Part shown: positions 19,784 through 28,002 of the stretch, in pieces | Layout: the number at the start of each line of letters is the position of its first letter | How positions within the stretch are numbered: the first letter of the stretch is position 1 | Origin: Phycisphaerae bacterium | GTDB taxonomy: Bacteria > Planctomycetota > Phycisphaerae > UBA1845 > PWPN01 | Direction: 5' to 3' | Length of the DNA stretch: 63,793 bases | Assembly: GCA_012729395.1 (NCBI GenBank) | Contig: JAAYDF010000197.1 | Span: forward strand, 1-63,793 | The notes under the pieces: generated by a model | Databases searched by the model: none | Seen by the model: only the letters and a program-made list of their open reading frames with translations | What the model was told of the DNA's origin: nothing | Made by a program: the position numbers and the translations under genes

Positions 19784-20092
19784 CGGGGCACCGGACTGCC
19801 CCCCGCGGTGGGCGTCTCGCCGGTGCGGCGGAGGTCGGGGCGGTGGCAGAATCGCCAGGGCTCACGGGCGAGGCGTAGTGGGCGTGTTGCTTGCTTTCGT
19901 GCTGTGTTGCCGGTATGTTACAGGGCTACCGGTCGCATCCGCAGGGAACCTGACCGGTGGTTCTTTATGGAGCCGAGGTTGCGTGCGGGCGGCACGGTTG
20001 ACGTGTTGCCGCAGCGAGGGAAGGCTGTTCCGTACCGAGGCGGACTGGCAGTTGGCAGTCTGCCGGCTCGACGACAAGGACGGTCCGTGGAC

Positions 20093-20323
20093 ATGGCTAC
20101 GACACTGGATCCTGAGTTGCTGAAGATCCTGGTTTGCCCGGAGACGCATGCTCCGCTGGTGCAGGTGGGCGACTGGTTGTACAGCACGGACGCGGGAACA
20201 CGGCGTCGATATCCGATCCGCGACGAGATTCCGATCATGTTGATCGATGAGTCCGAGGTCGTCGACGAAGCCGCATTTAACCGGGTCATGCAAGAGATAC
20301 AGGAGAAGGCCGCGAATGGGTAA
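20093..20323 (+). CDS. Trm112/UPF0434-family small protein
   Basis: The protein is 76 residues from the ATG at 20093; the open frame reaching 19526 is non-homologous leader sequence. It has the family pattern LLKILVCPETHAPL, then YPIRDEIPIMLIDE. Only one Cys remains where many relatives carry a four-Cys zinc knuckle. Trm112-type proteins act as partners of methyltransferases in eukaryotes and archaea; the bacterial role is undefined. It overlaps rpsR by eight bases, suggesting translational coupling. Confidence 0.82.
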   Translation: MATTLDPELLKILVCPETHAPLVQVGDWLYSTDAGTRRRYPIRDEIPIMLIDESEVVDEAAFNRVMQEIQEKAANG

Positions 20324-20579
20324 GCAGATGGCGAACCAGGGAGCCCGCCAACGTCGGGCGAAGCCGAACCGGACTCGTTTTCCGGAGCGTGCGGGTGCGG
20401 ATTGGAAAGGTCCGATCGTCGACTACAAAGAGGTCGAGTTGCTTCGGAAGTTTCTGACCGCGAGCAGCAAGATGATGTCGCGCAAGCGAGGTGGCACGAA
20501 CGCCCGCGAGCAGCGTGACATTCGACGGGCGATCAAGCGAGCGCGGTTCCTGGCCCTGTTGCCGTTCACGGGGACTTGA
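20316..20579 (+). CDS. rpsR: 30S ribosomal protein bS18
   Basis: The protein is 87 residues from the ATG at 20316, or 83 from the ATG at 20328. The family core is clear: VDYKEVELLRKFLT, then RKRGGTNAREQRDI and AIKRARFLALLPFT. bS18 binds the small-subunit platform together with bS6. It is separated here from rpsF, rplI and ssb, its usual neighbours, and instead follows a Trm112-like gene. Confidence 0.95.
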   Translation: MGKQMANQGARQRRAKPNRTRFPERAGADWKGPIVDYKEVELLRKFLTASSKMMSRKRGGTNAREQRDIRRAIKRARFLALLPFTGT

Positions 20580-20647
20580 GAGAGTTTTGGCGAGAAGGAC
20601 GGGGGACGAACGAGATTCGGAGAGCGGCGCGGGCCGCTCGCGCAGCA

Positions 20648-20720
20648 GCGCCCGTAGCTCAATTGGACAGAGCATCTGGCTTCGGACCAGAGGGTTGTAG
20701 GTTCGAGTCCTGCCGGGCGC
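20648..20720 (+). tRNA. tRNA-Arg (anticodon TCG)
   Basis: The cloverleaf is complete. Acceptor GCGCCCG pairs perfectly with CGGGCGC. The D arm is GCTC...GAGC. The anticodon stem TCTGG/CCAGA encloses CTTCGGA with anticodon TCG at 20682-20684. The T arm is GTAGG-TTCGAGT-CCTGC. No CCA is encoded. Confidence 0.96.
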
Positions 20721-20908
20721 GTTTGAAGGATTTCGGCCCGTGTGCAGGCGGCGTAGCGTCATGAGAGTCACGTCGAACGTATTTGTGTCCACGAAGAACG
20801 GCGGGCCGCGAGAACGCGGTTTTGCCCGTGGCTGGTTTGGGTACTTTTGGTTTAGCCGGAGACCGCGTCTTCGGGCCTGAAGCCAGCCGACCGGATATGG
20901 TGTTCAAT

Positions 20909-20948
20909 GCCCCGAGACGCACAGATGTGGCGTTCGGGGTTTTTTTGT
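20909..20948 (+). terminator. terminator-like hairpin just upstream of serS
   Basis: CCCCGA...TCGGGG with an inner CGC/GCG pairing is followed by seven consecutive T residues. The T-run ends about 20 bp before the serS start codon, leaving no room for a separate promoter. It may therefore be an attenuator in a serS leader rather than a simple end of the tRNA transcript. Confidence 0.65.
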
Positions 20949-20969
20949 TGTCGGGAGGATGTATCGCTC

Positions 20970-22301
20970 ATGATCGACATCAAGTTGATTCGCCAGGATC
21001 CGGAACGCTTCAAGCAGGCGGCGCGGAACAAGCGGATGGTGTGCGACATTGACGGTCTGTGCGCGGTGGACGACCGTCGTCGCTCGTTGCAGGTTGAGTT
21101 CGACGAGTTGCGTCACAAGCAGAACGAGATCAGCGGTCAGATCGCGTTGTACAAGAACCCGAAGAGCAAGTGGTATCAGCAGGCGCTGGCCGGTGGCCGG
21201 ACCGCGGACGAGCTTCAGGCTGAGGGGCAGAAACTGGTCGAACAGGTCGCGGCGATGAAGGCCCGGGCCAAGGATCTGGAGGGCGAGCTGCGTGAGGTGA
21301 ACGAGCGGTTCGAGGCCCTGCTGTTGACGGTTCCGCAGCCTCCGGCCGACGAAGTTCCGCTCGGCGAAGACGACACACAAAACGTCGAGCAGCGCAGGGT
21401 GGGTGAGGTTCCTCAGTTCGCGTTCGAGCCTCGGGACCATGTCGCGCTCATGACTGAGTTGGGAATGCTGGATGTGGAACGGGGCGTGAAGCTGGCGGGC
21501 ACTCGGAACTACGTGCTCCGTGGGGACGGTGTAGCGTTGCACCGAGCGGTGCTGCAGCTGGCCGTGGATCTGATGGTGGAGCGTGGGTACACGCAGCTTG
21601 GCGTGCCGGTGCTGGTGCGGGACGCGATGATGGTCGGCACGGGCTACTTTCCCGGCGGCGAGGAGCAGGCGTACCGCTGCGAGCGTGACGGGCTGAGTCT
21701 GGTGGGGACCGCCGAGGTTCCGCTGACCGCGTATCACTGCGATGAGATTCTCGGCGAGGATGAGCTGCCGAAGAAGTATTTTGCACTGAGCACGTGTTTT
21801 CGCCGCGAGGCGGGGGCGGCGGGCAAAGACACATACGGTTTGTACCGCATTCATCTGTTCGAGAAGGTGGAGCAGGTGGTCATCTGCCGGAACGACGAGC
21901 AGACCTCGATCGCCCACCACGCGGAGATCCTGGGCAACGCGGAGGAGGTTCTGCGGCGTCTGGAGTTGCCCTACCGGGTGGTGAATGTGTGCACGGGCGA
22001 CTTGGGACAGGGGCAGGTACAGAAATTCGACATTGAGACGTGGATGCCTTCTCGCGGCGGGTATGGCGAGACGCACTCGGCCTCGCGGTTCTACGAGTAC
22101 CAGGCCCGCCGGTTGAAGTTGCGATTTCGCGACCGGGACCGCAACCTGCACTACTGTCATACGCTGAACAACACCGTCATTGCCAGCCCGCGTGTACTGA
22201 TTGCCCTGGTGGAGAACCACCAGAACGCGGACGGCACGATACGTATCCCGGCGGCACTTCGTCCGTACCTGGGCGGCCGGGAAGTGATTGGAGGAAGCTG
22301 A
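20970..22301 (+). CDS. serS: serine-tRNA ligase
   Basis: The protein is 443 residues from the ATG at 20970 (GGGAGGATG upstream). It charges tRNA-Ser with serine. An N-terminal coiled-coil arm (about residues 1-110) precedes the class II catalytic core. Motif 2 is FRREAGAAGKDTYGLYRIHLF with the usual Arg; the serine-binding TAEVPLT and the motif 3 GGxGE-like region with the final NTVIASPRVLIALVEN follow. Its proximal leader carries a hairpin and T-run, suggesting transcriptional attenuation. Confidence 0.97.
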   Translation: MIDIKLIRQDPERFKQAARNKRMVCDIDGLCAVDDRRRSLQVEFDELRHKQNEISGQIALYKNPKSKWYQQALAGGRTADELQAEGQKLVEQVAAMKARAKDLEGELREVNERFEALLLTVPQPPADEVPLGEDDTQNVEQRRVGEVPQFAFEPRDHVALMTELGMLDVERGVKLAGTRNYVLRGDGVALHRAVLQLAVDLMVERGYTQLGVPVLVRDAMMVGTGYFPGGEEQAYRCERDGLSLVGTAEVPLTAYHCDEILGEDELPKKYFALSTCFRREAGAAGKDTYGLYRIHLFEKVEQVVICRNDEQTSIAHHAEILGNAEEVLRRLELPYRVVNVCTGDLGQGQVQKFDIETWMPSRGGYGETHSASRFYEYQARRLKLRFRDRDRNLHYCHTLNNTVIASPRVLIALVENHQNADGTIRIPAALRPYLGGREVIGGS

Positions 22302-22303
22302 CC

Positions 22304-22486
22304 ATGATGCGTCAACCAGTTGAATGTCCTCGCCCCGTGGAAGCCCGTCTGGCCGAGCTGACGGCGGAGTTGACGGCCGGCCTGCGGAGGGCAACCATGC
22401 GAGCCGAGCGCGTGCTCGGTCTGTTGCGCGGTTCGCGGACCGCGGACGAACAGGACGAGGAGTCTGGTTGGCGTTGGGCAGCATGA
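22304..22486 (+). CDS. small hypothetical protein
   Basis: The protein is 60 residues, starting two bases after the serS stop and preceded by GGAGG. A single amphipathic helix (EARLAELTAELTAGLRRATMRAERVLGLLRG) fills most of it and the tail is acidic. I do not recognise a family. Good ribosome-binding site and tight spacing to serS support translation. The longer open frame to 22040 overlaps serS and is not favoured. Confidence 0.55.
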   Translation: MMRQPVECPRPVEARLAELTAELTAGLRRATMRAERVLGLLRGSRTADEQDEESGWRWAA

Positions 22487-22700
22487 ATCATGCGGCATAA
22501 TCTCCTCAGTCATGTCTCTGCACAAGGCGACCGTTGGTTGCAGGGCGGCCGTTGCGCGTTCACCTTTAGCCGGCCGTCGGTCCTGCCCGGATAGGGGACC
22601 GGCGGCATCCGCCCATCGGGATCTCCAGGAAGTTCTACAAGTTCATCGAGCCCAAAGGTCTTCGCCCCATACGGGCGAGCAGCACAACGGAGCACAAGCC

Positions 22701-23723
22701 ATGATTGTCGTCATGCAGCAAGGGTGTACACAACAGCAGGTGGACCATGTGGTTCGCCTGGTTCGGGAGATGAGCCTCGCGGACCATGTGATCGTGGGGA
22801 CGGAACGCACGGTGGTCGCGGTGATCGGTGACGACCGCTTCAAAGACCGGAGCATGCTGGAAAGCTGTGCGGGCGTGGATCGCGTCGTGCCGATCCTTGC
22901 GCCTTACAAGATCGCCAGTCGCCAAGCCAAGGCGGAGTCGACGGCCATTGGGCTGGGCGGATCGCTGGGCTGCGTCGCCGGCGGCAAGAAGATCGCGGTG
23001 ATCGCCGGGCCTTGCAGCGTCGAGGATCGCGGGATGCTTCTGGACGTGGCCCACGCGGTGAAGGAAGCGGGCGCGACCGCGTTGCGAGGTGGAGCGTTCA
23101 AGCCACGAACAAGCCCGTATCAGTTCCAGGGGCTGGGTGAACGCGGTCTGGAAATCCTGGCTGAGGCTCGCGAGCAGACGGGGCTGGCGCTGGTCACGGA
23201 GATCATGAGCATCGACCAGGTGGACGTTGTGTGCCGGTACGCCGACGTGCTGCAGATCGGCACGCGCAACATGCACAATTTCAACCTGCTGTGTGCGGTG
23301 GGCAAGACGGACAAGCCGATCCTGCTCAAGCGAGGCTGGAGCGCGACGCTGGATGAGTTCCTGCTCGCGGCCGAGTACATCATCAACGCGGGCAACGGGA
23401 AGGTGATCCTCTGCGAGCGGGGTATCCGCACGCACGAGCAGTACGTCCGCAACACGTTGGCCCTGGCGATCGTGCCGGCGGTGAAACGGGAATCGCATCT
23501 GCCGATCGTCGTGGACCCCTCGCAGGGCACCGGGCGGGCGTACATGGTACCGGCCATGTGCAAAGCGGCGGTGGCGGCCGGGGCGGACGGTTTGCTGATC
23601 GAGGTGCACCGCGACCCCGAGCACGCCATGACCGACGGCGGGCAGTCGATCACATGCGAGACCTTCGCCCAGCTGATGCAGGAGATCAAAGCGGTGGCGG
23701 CGGCGGTGGGACGCGAGATCTGA
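22701..23723 (+). CDS. aroF: 3-deoxy-7-phosphoheptulonate synthase, type I-beta
   Basis: The protein is 340 residues from the ATG at 22701. It condenses phosphoenolpyruvate and erythrose 4-phosphate, the first step of the shikimate pathway. Residues 1-70 form the ferredoxin-like regulatory domain seen in Thermotoga-type enzymes. The barrel then has VIAGPCSVE, GGAFKPRTSPYQFQG, DVLQIGTRNMHNF, KPILLKRG and the metal-binding region DPSQGTGR. The N-terminal domain usually mediates allosteric control by tyrosine or phenylalanine. It stands alone in its transcription unit. Confidence 0.95.
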   Translation: MIVVMQQGCTQQQVDHVVRLVREMSLADHVIVGTERTVVAVIGDDRFKDRSMLESCAGVDRVVPILAPYKIASRQAKAESTAIGLGGSLGCVAGGKKIAVIAGPCSVEDRGMLLDVAHAVKEAGATALRGGAFKPRTSPYQFQGLGERGLEILAEAREQTGLALVTEIMSIDQVDVVCRYADVLQIGTRNMHNFNLLCAVGKTDKPILLKRGWSATLDEFLLAAEYIINAGNGKVILCERGIRTHEQYVRNTLALAIVPAVKRESHLPIVVDPSQGTGRAYMVPAMCKAAVAAGADGLLIEVHRDPEHAMTDGGQSITCETFAQLMQEIKAVAAAVGREI

Positions 23724-23846
23724 GTACTGAGTACTGAGTGCTGAGTGGCGGGGCGCTCGGGGACCGTGCTTTGGCGGCGGTTTTCTGATATCGTGTCTGG
23801 CCGTGAGGGGCATGTATCGCGCGAGGCAGCGAGTGGCAGGAGACCC

Positions 23847-24830
23847 ATGACCAAGGCTCAAGATTGCACGCCCTACGACGTTCGCGGTGCGGCACGACGC
23901 GTGAGCGAAGCGGCCAAGTGGGTGCGTGTCGACCAGGAAGCGATCACTCAGTGGGCGGCGGCGGTGGATCCGGTGTCCATTCGCCCCGCCCCTCGTCCGG
24001 CGGAGTTGCGGTTCCAGGGCTCACCGCGCGACACGGCCCGTTGGGTTCTGCTGGTCGATTGCCTCAACTTCTGCTTCTGGGCAAGCGAGGGCGAATTGTG
24101 GTCCGTTGAGTACCAAGGTCGCCGGTGGCAGCGATACCCGGCCTTGGTGGCGGCCCTCAGACGAGCGATCGCTCGCGAGCCGGCCTGGCTGACGGCGCGG
24201 CGTTGGGCGGCCGCTCAGCCGGCGGAGCTCGAGGAACTCTTCGCGGGCCATGGGCGGATTCCCATGTTCGAGGACCGCGTCCGGCTGATGCAGGAAACCG
24301 GCCGCGTGCTGATAGGGCTTTACGATGGCGAGGCCATGAACCTCGTGGAGGCCGCCGACTTCGACGCGGCCCGCATCGCCGCGCTGACCTGTCGTTCCTT
24401 CGAAGGGTTTCGGGACATCGCTTCCTACCGCGGGCAATCGGTACCCATCTTGAAGCGGGCCCAGATTTTCGCGTCCGATCTTGCGGCGGCATGGAAGGAA
24501 AACAACGGCCCGACGCTCAGCGGCATCGAGTCCCTGACCGCCTTTGCGGACTACCGCATTCCGCAGATGTTGCGGCATCTGGGAATCCTGCGGCTTGATT
24601 CGGACTTCGCGGATCGCATCGAGGGCGAGCAGTTGATTCCGGCCTCGAGCGAAGAGGAGATTGAGCTGCGAGCGTGCAGCATCTGGGCAGTCGAGCTGAT
24701 GGCCGAGACCGTGTCTCGCCAACGGGGCGCCCCCTTCCCTGCGTGGCTGGTCGACGAGTACCTATGGGACCACTCACACGATCCCGCGGTGACTTTGCGG
24801 CATCACCGAACGGTGACGTGGTTCTACTGA
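23847..24830 (+). CDS. Qng1/DUF2419-family queuosine salvage protein
   Basis: The protein is 327 residues from the ATG at 23847 (GGCAGGAGA upstream). The sequence matches the DUF2419 plan: SEAAKWVRVDQEAI near the start, WVLLVDCLNFCFW, LVEAADFDA, SFEGFRDIA, KRAQIFASDL, LTAFADYRIPQMLRHLGIL, ELRACSIWAVE and a final VDEYLWD. This family (eukaryotic Qng1) removes the base from queuosine 5'-phosphate so that queuine can be reused for tRNA. The putative catalytic Asp is in ADYR. Bacterial members are sporadic. It ends nine bases before nrfH. Confidence 0.85.
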   Translation: MTKAQDCTPYDVRGAARRVSEAAKWVRVDQEAITQWAAAVDPVSIRPAPRPAELRFQGSPRDTARWVLLVDCLNFCFWASEGELWSVEYQGRRWQRYPALVAALRRAIAREPAWLTARRWAAAQPAELEELFAGHGRIPMFEDRVRLMQETGRVLIGLYDGEAMNLVEAADFDAARIAALTCRSFEGFRDIASYRGQSVPILKRAQIFASDLAAAWKENNGPTLSGIESLTAFADYRIPQMLRHLGILRLDSDFADRIEGEQLIPASSEEEIELRACSIWAVELMAETVSRQRGAPFPAWLVDEYLWDHSHDPAVTLRHHRTVTWFY

Positions 24831-24839
24831 GCAGGTAGA

Positions 24840-25292
24840 ATGGCACACGTGAAAACGGCCGGTGTGATTCTGGGCACGCTCATGGGGTTGGCGGCCGGGC
24901 TGTCGATATACACTTTCGTGTACGCCCGGGGCACCTCGTATCTGACCAATGACCCGACGGCTTGCGCCAACTGCCACGTGATGCAGGGCCATTACGATGC
25001 ATGGTCGCACTCGAGTCATCGGGCGGTCGCGGTATGCAATGATTGCCATGCTCCGCATACGTTCGTGGGCAAGTACGTGAGCAAGGGCATCAACGGCTTC
25101 AATCATTCATGGGCGTTCACAACGGGCAGGTTCCATGAACCCATCCAGGTGACCGCGTTCAATGAGCGCATCATTGAGGGAGCTTGCCGGAATTGCCATC
25201 AGGACATTGTGCAGATGATCGACCACGGCCCGCACACATCGGAGCCGTTGTCGTGTATCCGCTGTCACCCTGCTGTCGGCCACATGCACTGA
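24840..25292 (+). CDS. nrfH: NrfH-type tetrahaem cytochrome c
   Basis: The 150-residue protein has one N-terminal membrane anchor (about residues 6-28). Four CxxCH haem sites follow: CANCH at 42, CNDCH, CRNCH and CIRCH. This is the NapC/NirT/NrfH plan, which takes electrons from menaquinol and passes them to the NrfA catalytic subunit in the periplasm. The gene immediately precedes nrfA and is nine bases from the upstream queuosine gene, so the unit may be transcribed from there. Confidence 0.93.
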   Translation: MAHVKTAGVILGTLMGLAAGLSIYTFVYARGTSYLTNDPTACANCHVMQGHYDAWSHSSHRAVAVCNDCHAPHTFVGKYVSKGINGFNHSWAFTTGRFHEPIQVTAFNERIIEGACRNCHQDIVQMIDHGPHTSEPLSCIRCHPAVGHMH

Positions 25293-25350
25293 CTCACGGA
25301 GCGGCGGCCGGCCGCATGCGATTGACGATATTGAACGGGAGGAAGTCACC

Positions 25351-26754
25351 ATGAGCGCTAACAGTTCGAACCCCGCTTCTCCGGTCGGCAGTCGCAGCCC
25401 TCTTCGCTGGGTTGTGATGACGGCGGTGATCGCGTGTGTGTTGACCATCGGGGTCACGGCCGTTCTGGTCAATATCTTCGAGCACAAACAAGACGCGAGG
25501 AACCCGTTCTTTCGCGTGGTGGAGCTGACCGACGAGACGCAGGATCCCGCCGTCTGGGGCAAGAACTTCCCGATCCAATATGACTTGTACCGGCGAACGG
25601 TCGACATGAAGCGTACGCGGTTTGGAGGCAGCGAAGCTCTGCCGCGTACGCCGACGGATGCGGACCCGCGCTCTGTGCTGGCTCAATCGCGGCTCGAGGA
25701 GGATCCGCGGCTGAAGACGATGTGGGCGGGTTACGCCTTCGCGACGGATTTCCGCGAGGACCGCGGGCACGCTTACATGCTTGAAGACCAGACCTTCACC
25801 GAACGGCAGCAGGCCGCTCAGCAGCCGGGCACGTGCCTGCACTGCCACGCGTCGGTCTACATTCCTTATGTCAAGCTTGGTGAAGGCGATCTGTTCAAGG
25901 GTTTCGCGAAGATGAACCCCATGCCGTTCGCCGAAGCCCGCAAGCTGGTCACGCACCCGATTACCTGCGTCGACTGCCACGACCCAGAAACGCTGCAACT
26001 GCGAATCACTCGCCCCGGCTTCATCGAGGGCATCAAGGCGTACAAGGCCTCTCAAGGCGTGGCGGACTACGACGTGCATACGATGGCGACGCGGCAGGAG
26101 ATGCGGAGCTTCGTGTGCGCTCAATGCCACGTGGAATACTACTTCAAGGGGCCGGAGAAACGGCTGACGTACCCTTGGGCGAAGGGGATCAAGGCCGACG
26201 AGATGCTGACGTACTATGACGAGATTGAGTTCACGGACTGGACGCATGCGGAGACAGGCGCACCGGTGATCAAAGCGCAGCATCCCGAGTTTGAGCTGTG
26301 GAATCAGGGCATCCACTCGCGTGCGGGCGTGGCGTGCGCCGACTGCCATATGCCCTATATGCGGGTCGGCGCGATGAAGATCAGCGATCATCATGTGCGC
26401 AGCCCGCTGCTGAACATCAACAACGCCTGCCAGACCTGCCACAAGGTGCCGGAGGCGGAACTGCTGGCCCGAGCGGAGACGATCCAGGAGCGAACGTACC
26501 ATTTGCGTGACCGGGCCATGAACGCACTGGTGGCACTGATCGATGATCTCAAAGCCGCGCGCGAAGCGGGCGCGACGGACGAACAGCTTGCGGGAGCCAG
26601 GGATCGTCAGCGTCACGCGCAGTTCCTGCTGGATTTCACTGAGGCAGAGAACTCGATGGGCTTCCACGCGCCGCAGGAAGCGGCGCGGATCCTGGCCACG
26701 TCGATCGACCACGCCCGGCAAGGGCAGGTCGAGCTGCGGGACGCCCGGAAATGA
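25351..26754 (+). CDS. nrfA: ammonia-forming cytochrome c nitrite reductase
   Basis: The 467-residue periplasmic pentahaem enzyme reduces nitrite to ammonium with six electrons. A hydrophobic N-terminal segment (about residues 24-45) looks like an uncleaved anchor or signal. Haem sites are CLHCH (162-166), CVDCH (206), CAQCH (256), CADCH (329) and CQTCH (360). The active-site haem therefore has His where the best-known enzymes have Lys (CxxCK). Active-site Tyr in CHVEYYF and His in QHPEF are present. GGGAGGAAG precedes the ATG. It pairs with NrfH as a dissimilatory nitrite-to-ammonium module. Confidence 0.94.
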   Translation: MSANSSNPASPVGSRSPLRWVVMTAVIACVLTIGVTAVLVNIFEHKQDARNPFFRVVELTDETQDPAVWGKNFPIQYDLYRRTVDMKRTRFGGSEALPRTPTDADPRSVLAQSRLEEDPRLKTMWAGYAFATDFREDRGHAYMLEDQTFTERQQAAQQPGTCLHCHASVYIPYVKLGEGDLFKGFAKMNPMPFAEARKLVTHPITCVDCHDPETLQLRITRPGFIEGIKAYKASQGVADYDVHTMATRQEMRSFVCAQCHVEYYFKGPEKRLTYPWAKGIKADEMLTYYDEIEFTDWTHAETGAPVIKAQHPEFELWNQGIHSRAGVACADCHMPYMRVGAMKISDHHVRSPLLNINNACQTCHKVPEAELLARAETIQERTYHLRDRAMNALVALIDDLKAAREAGATDEQLAGARDRQRHAQFLLDFTEAENSMGFHAPQEAARILATSIDHARQGQVELRDARK

Positions 26755-26802
26755 CCAACCGGCTCGACGGTAGGCCCGAATGGTAGCGCGGCCCAGACGG
26801 AG

Positions 26803-27053
26803 ACCCAAGGAGTACAGAACCGCCGATGAACGCCGATGAACGCCGATCAGAAACCCGGCACCGCATCTTTTTTCCCGGACACCCTCTTTGTGCCGCACAC
26901 GTCATCGCCCTTCTCCTGGGGTATGTGGGATGCCTTTTCGCGGCCGCGACCACGAAGAAGCAGCCGCTCGCTGCCGGTAGGAACCGCTCCCTCATGGTCG
27001 CGGCTCTGATCGCCGTTCATCGGCGTTCATCGGCGGTTGCCAATTCCTTGGGT
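26803..27053. repeat. MITE-like element with 33-bp terminal inverted repeats
   Basis: The left end 26818-26850 (AACCGCCGATGAACGCCGAT...) and the right end 27006-27038 are inverted copies of each other with one mismatch over 33 bp. Weaker matching (ACCCAAGGA) extends the ends to about 26803 and 27053. The interior carries copy 2 of the dispersed family also seen at 1775 and 48771. No transposase is encoded. Confidence 0.7.
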
Positions 27054-27923
27054 TGCCGGCGATGGTCCACGTCACGCAGAGCTCGGGAGTGGGTCTTCAT
27101 CGTGTCCATGTTGGGTGTGGTAGCTTGCGGGGGTTGCGTCAGCGGCGAGGATGGCCGAGCCGCGGAACGCGTGGAGTCGCCGGAAGCCCGCATGGCCCGC
27201 GAGGGCGAGCGGATCAAGGCCGACCCGGTGGCCTATCTGCGTGATCTGAAGGAACGGTGCGCGGCTCTCGATCAATACCGGCTGACCTTCTACCGCCAGG
27301 AACGGCTGGGCTTCATCCCCAAACTTGTTGCGATGGAGCGGATCCGGGCGGCCTTCCGCAAGGAGCCGTTCAGCGTCAAATTCGAGTGGGACGACGAGAC
27401 CATGCCGTACTTCGAGTCGGTGTATGTGGCCGGACGGCATAACAACCAAGTCCTCGTCCGTGAACGGCACGGGTTGTTTCCGTTCCCGCCGCAGGTTCGG
27501 ATCATCGACGTCGATTTGCCGGTGGCGATCGGCAAGGCGAAGAATCCGATCACATCGTTCGGCCTGGCCCAGGTGGCCGCCCGGACGCTTGCACCGTTTG
27601 AAGATCCCGCTCTTGCCGGCGTGATGACCATCGCGTACGAAGGCGTGTCGCAGCTTGAGCCAATCAACCGAGCCGTCCACCATCTGCGTATCCAGCGACC
27701 ACCGACGCCGGGCTACCTCTACACGCAACAGGATTTCTACGTGGATGCCGAGACGGGTTGGCCGGCGGGCACAGATTTGTGGCTGAAGAATGAGCAGCTT
27801 GACGCCCGTTATCGGTATGGGGACGTGCGGACCGACGTGCACCTCACGGACTCTGACTTCCGGCTGGCCGAAGATCACCCGGACGAGGAGAAGGGACAAG
27901 CGGCCAGCAAGGCGGCGAGATAG
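27048..27923 (+). CDS. DUF1571-like lipoprotein
   Basis: The open frame extends up to 26826, but that part is translated inverted-repeat DNA. A TTG at 27048 gives 291 residues with a basic N-region, hydrophobic core and lipobox (VVACGGC), so a lipoprotein is likely; an ATG at 27108 is an alternative. The mature part has YLRDLKERCAALDQYRLTFYRQERLG, a basic segment, and PFSVKFEW, similar to DUF1571, a family of LolA-like envelope proteins common in planctomycetes. It lies downstream of nrfA behind a repeat element, so linkage to nitrite reduction is doubtful. Confidence 0.65.
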   Translation: MGCRRWSTSRRAREWVFIVSMLGVVACGGCVSGEDGRAAERVESPEARMAREGERIKADPVAYLRDLKERCAALDQYRLTFYRQERLGFIPKLVAMERIRAAFRKEPFSVKFEWDDETMPYFESVYVAGRHNNQVLVRERHGLFPFPPQVRIIDVDLPVAIGKAKNPITSFGLAQVAARTLAPFEDPALAGVMTIAYEGVSQLEPINRAVHHLRIQRPPTPGYLYTQQDFYVDAETGWPAGTDLWLKNEQLDARYRYGDVRTDVHLTDSDFRLAEDHPDEEKGQAASKAAR

Positions 27924-28002
27924 CGATTCGTCGGCAACGAGCTTCCTGGAACGGTGTTCTTGAGCCGCTGGAGATACGCCGCGAACAACCTCGCCCGCGG
28001 CA

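Noticed and set aside
19526-20092. N-terminal extension of the Trm112-like protein
   Set aside because: It is a translation of palindromic repeat DNA; family similarity starts exactly at the ATG at 20093.
20721-20970. T-box riboswitch upstream of serS
   Set aside because: No AGGGTGGNACCGCG-type T-box sequence or specifier loop is visible, so only a generic attenuator is proposed.
22040-22486. 148-codon frame beginning inside serS
   Set aside because: Most of it overlaps serS in another frame. The ATG at 22304 with a good ribosome-binding site is the better start.
26826-27047. N-terminal extension of the DUF1571-like protein
   Set aside because: It translates the inverted-repeat element, and a lipoprotein signal begins after it.
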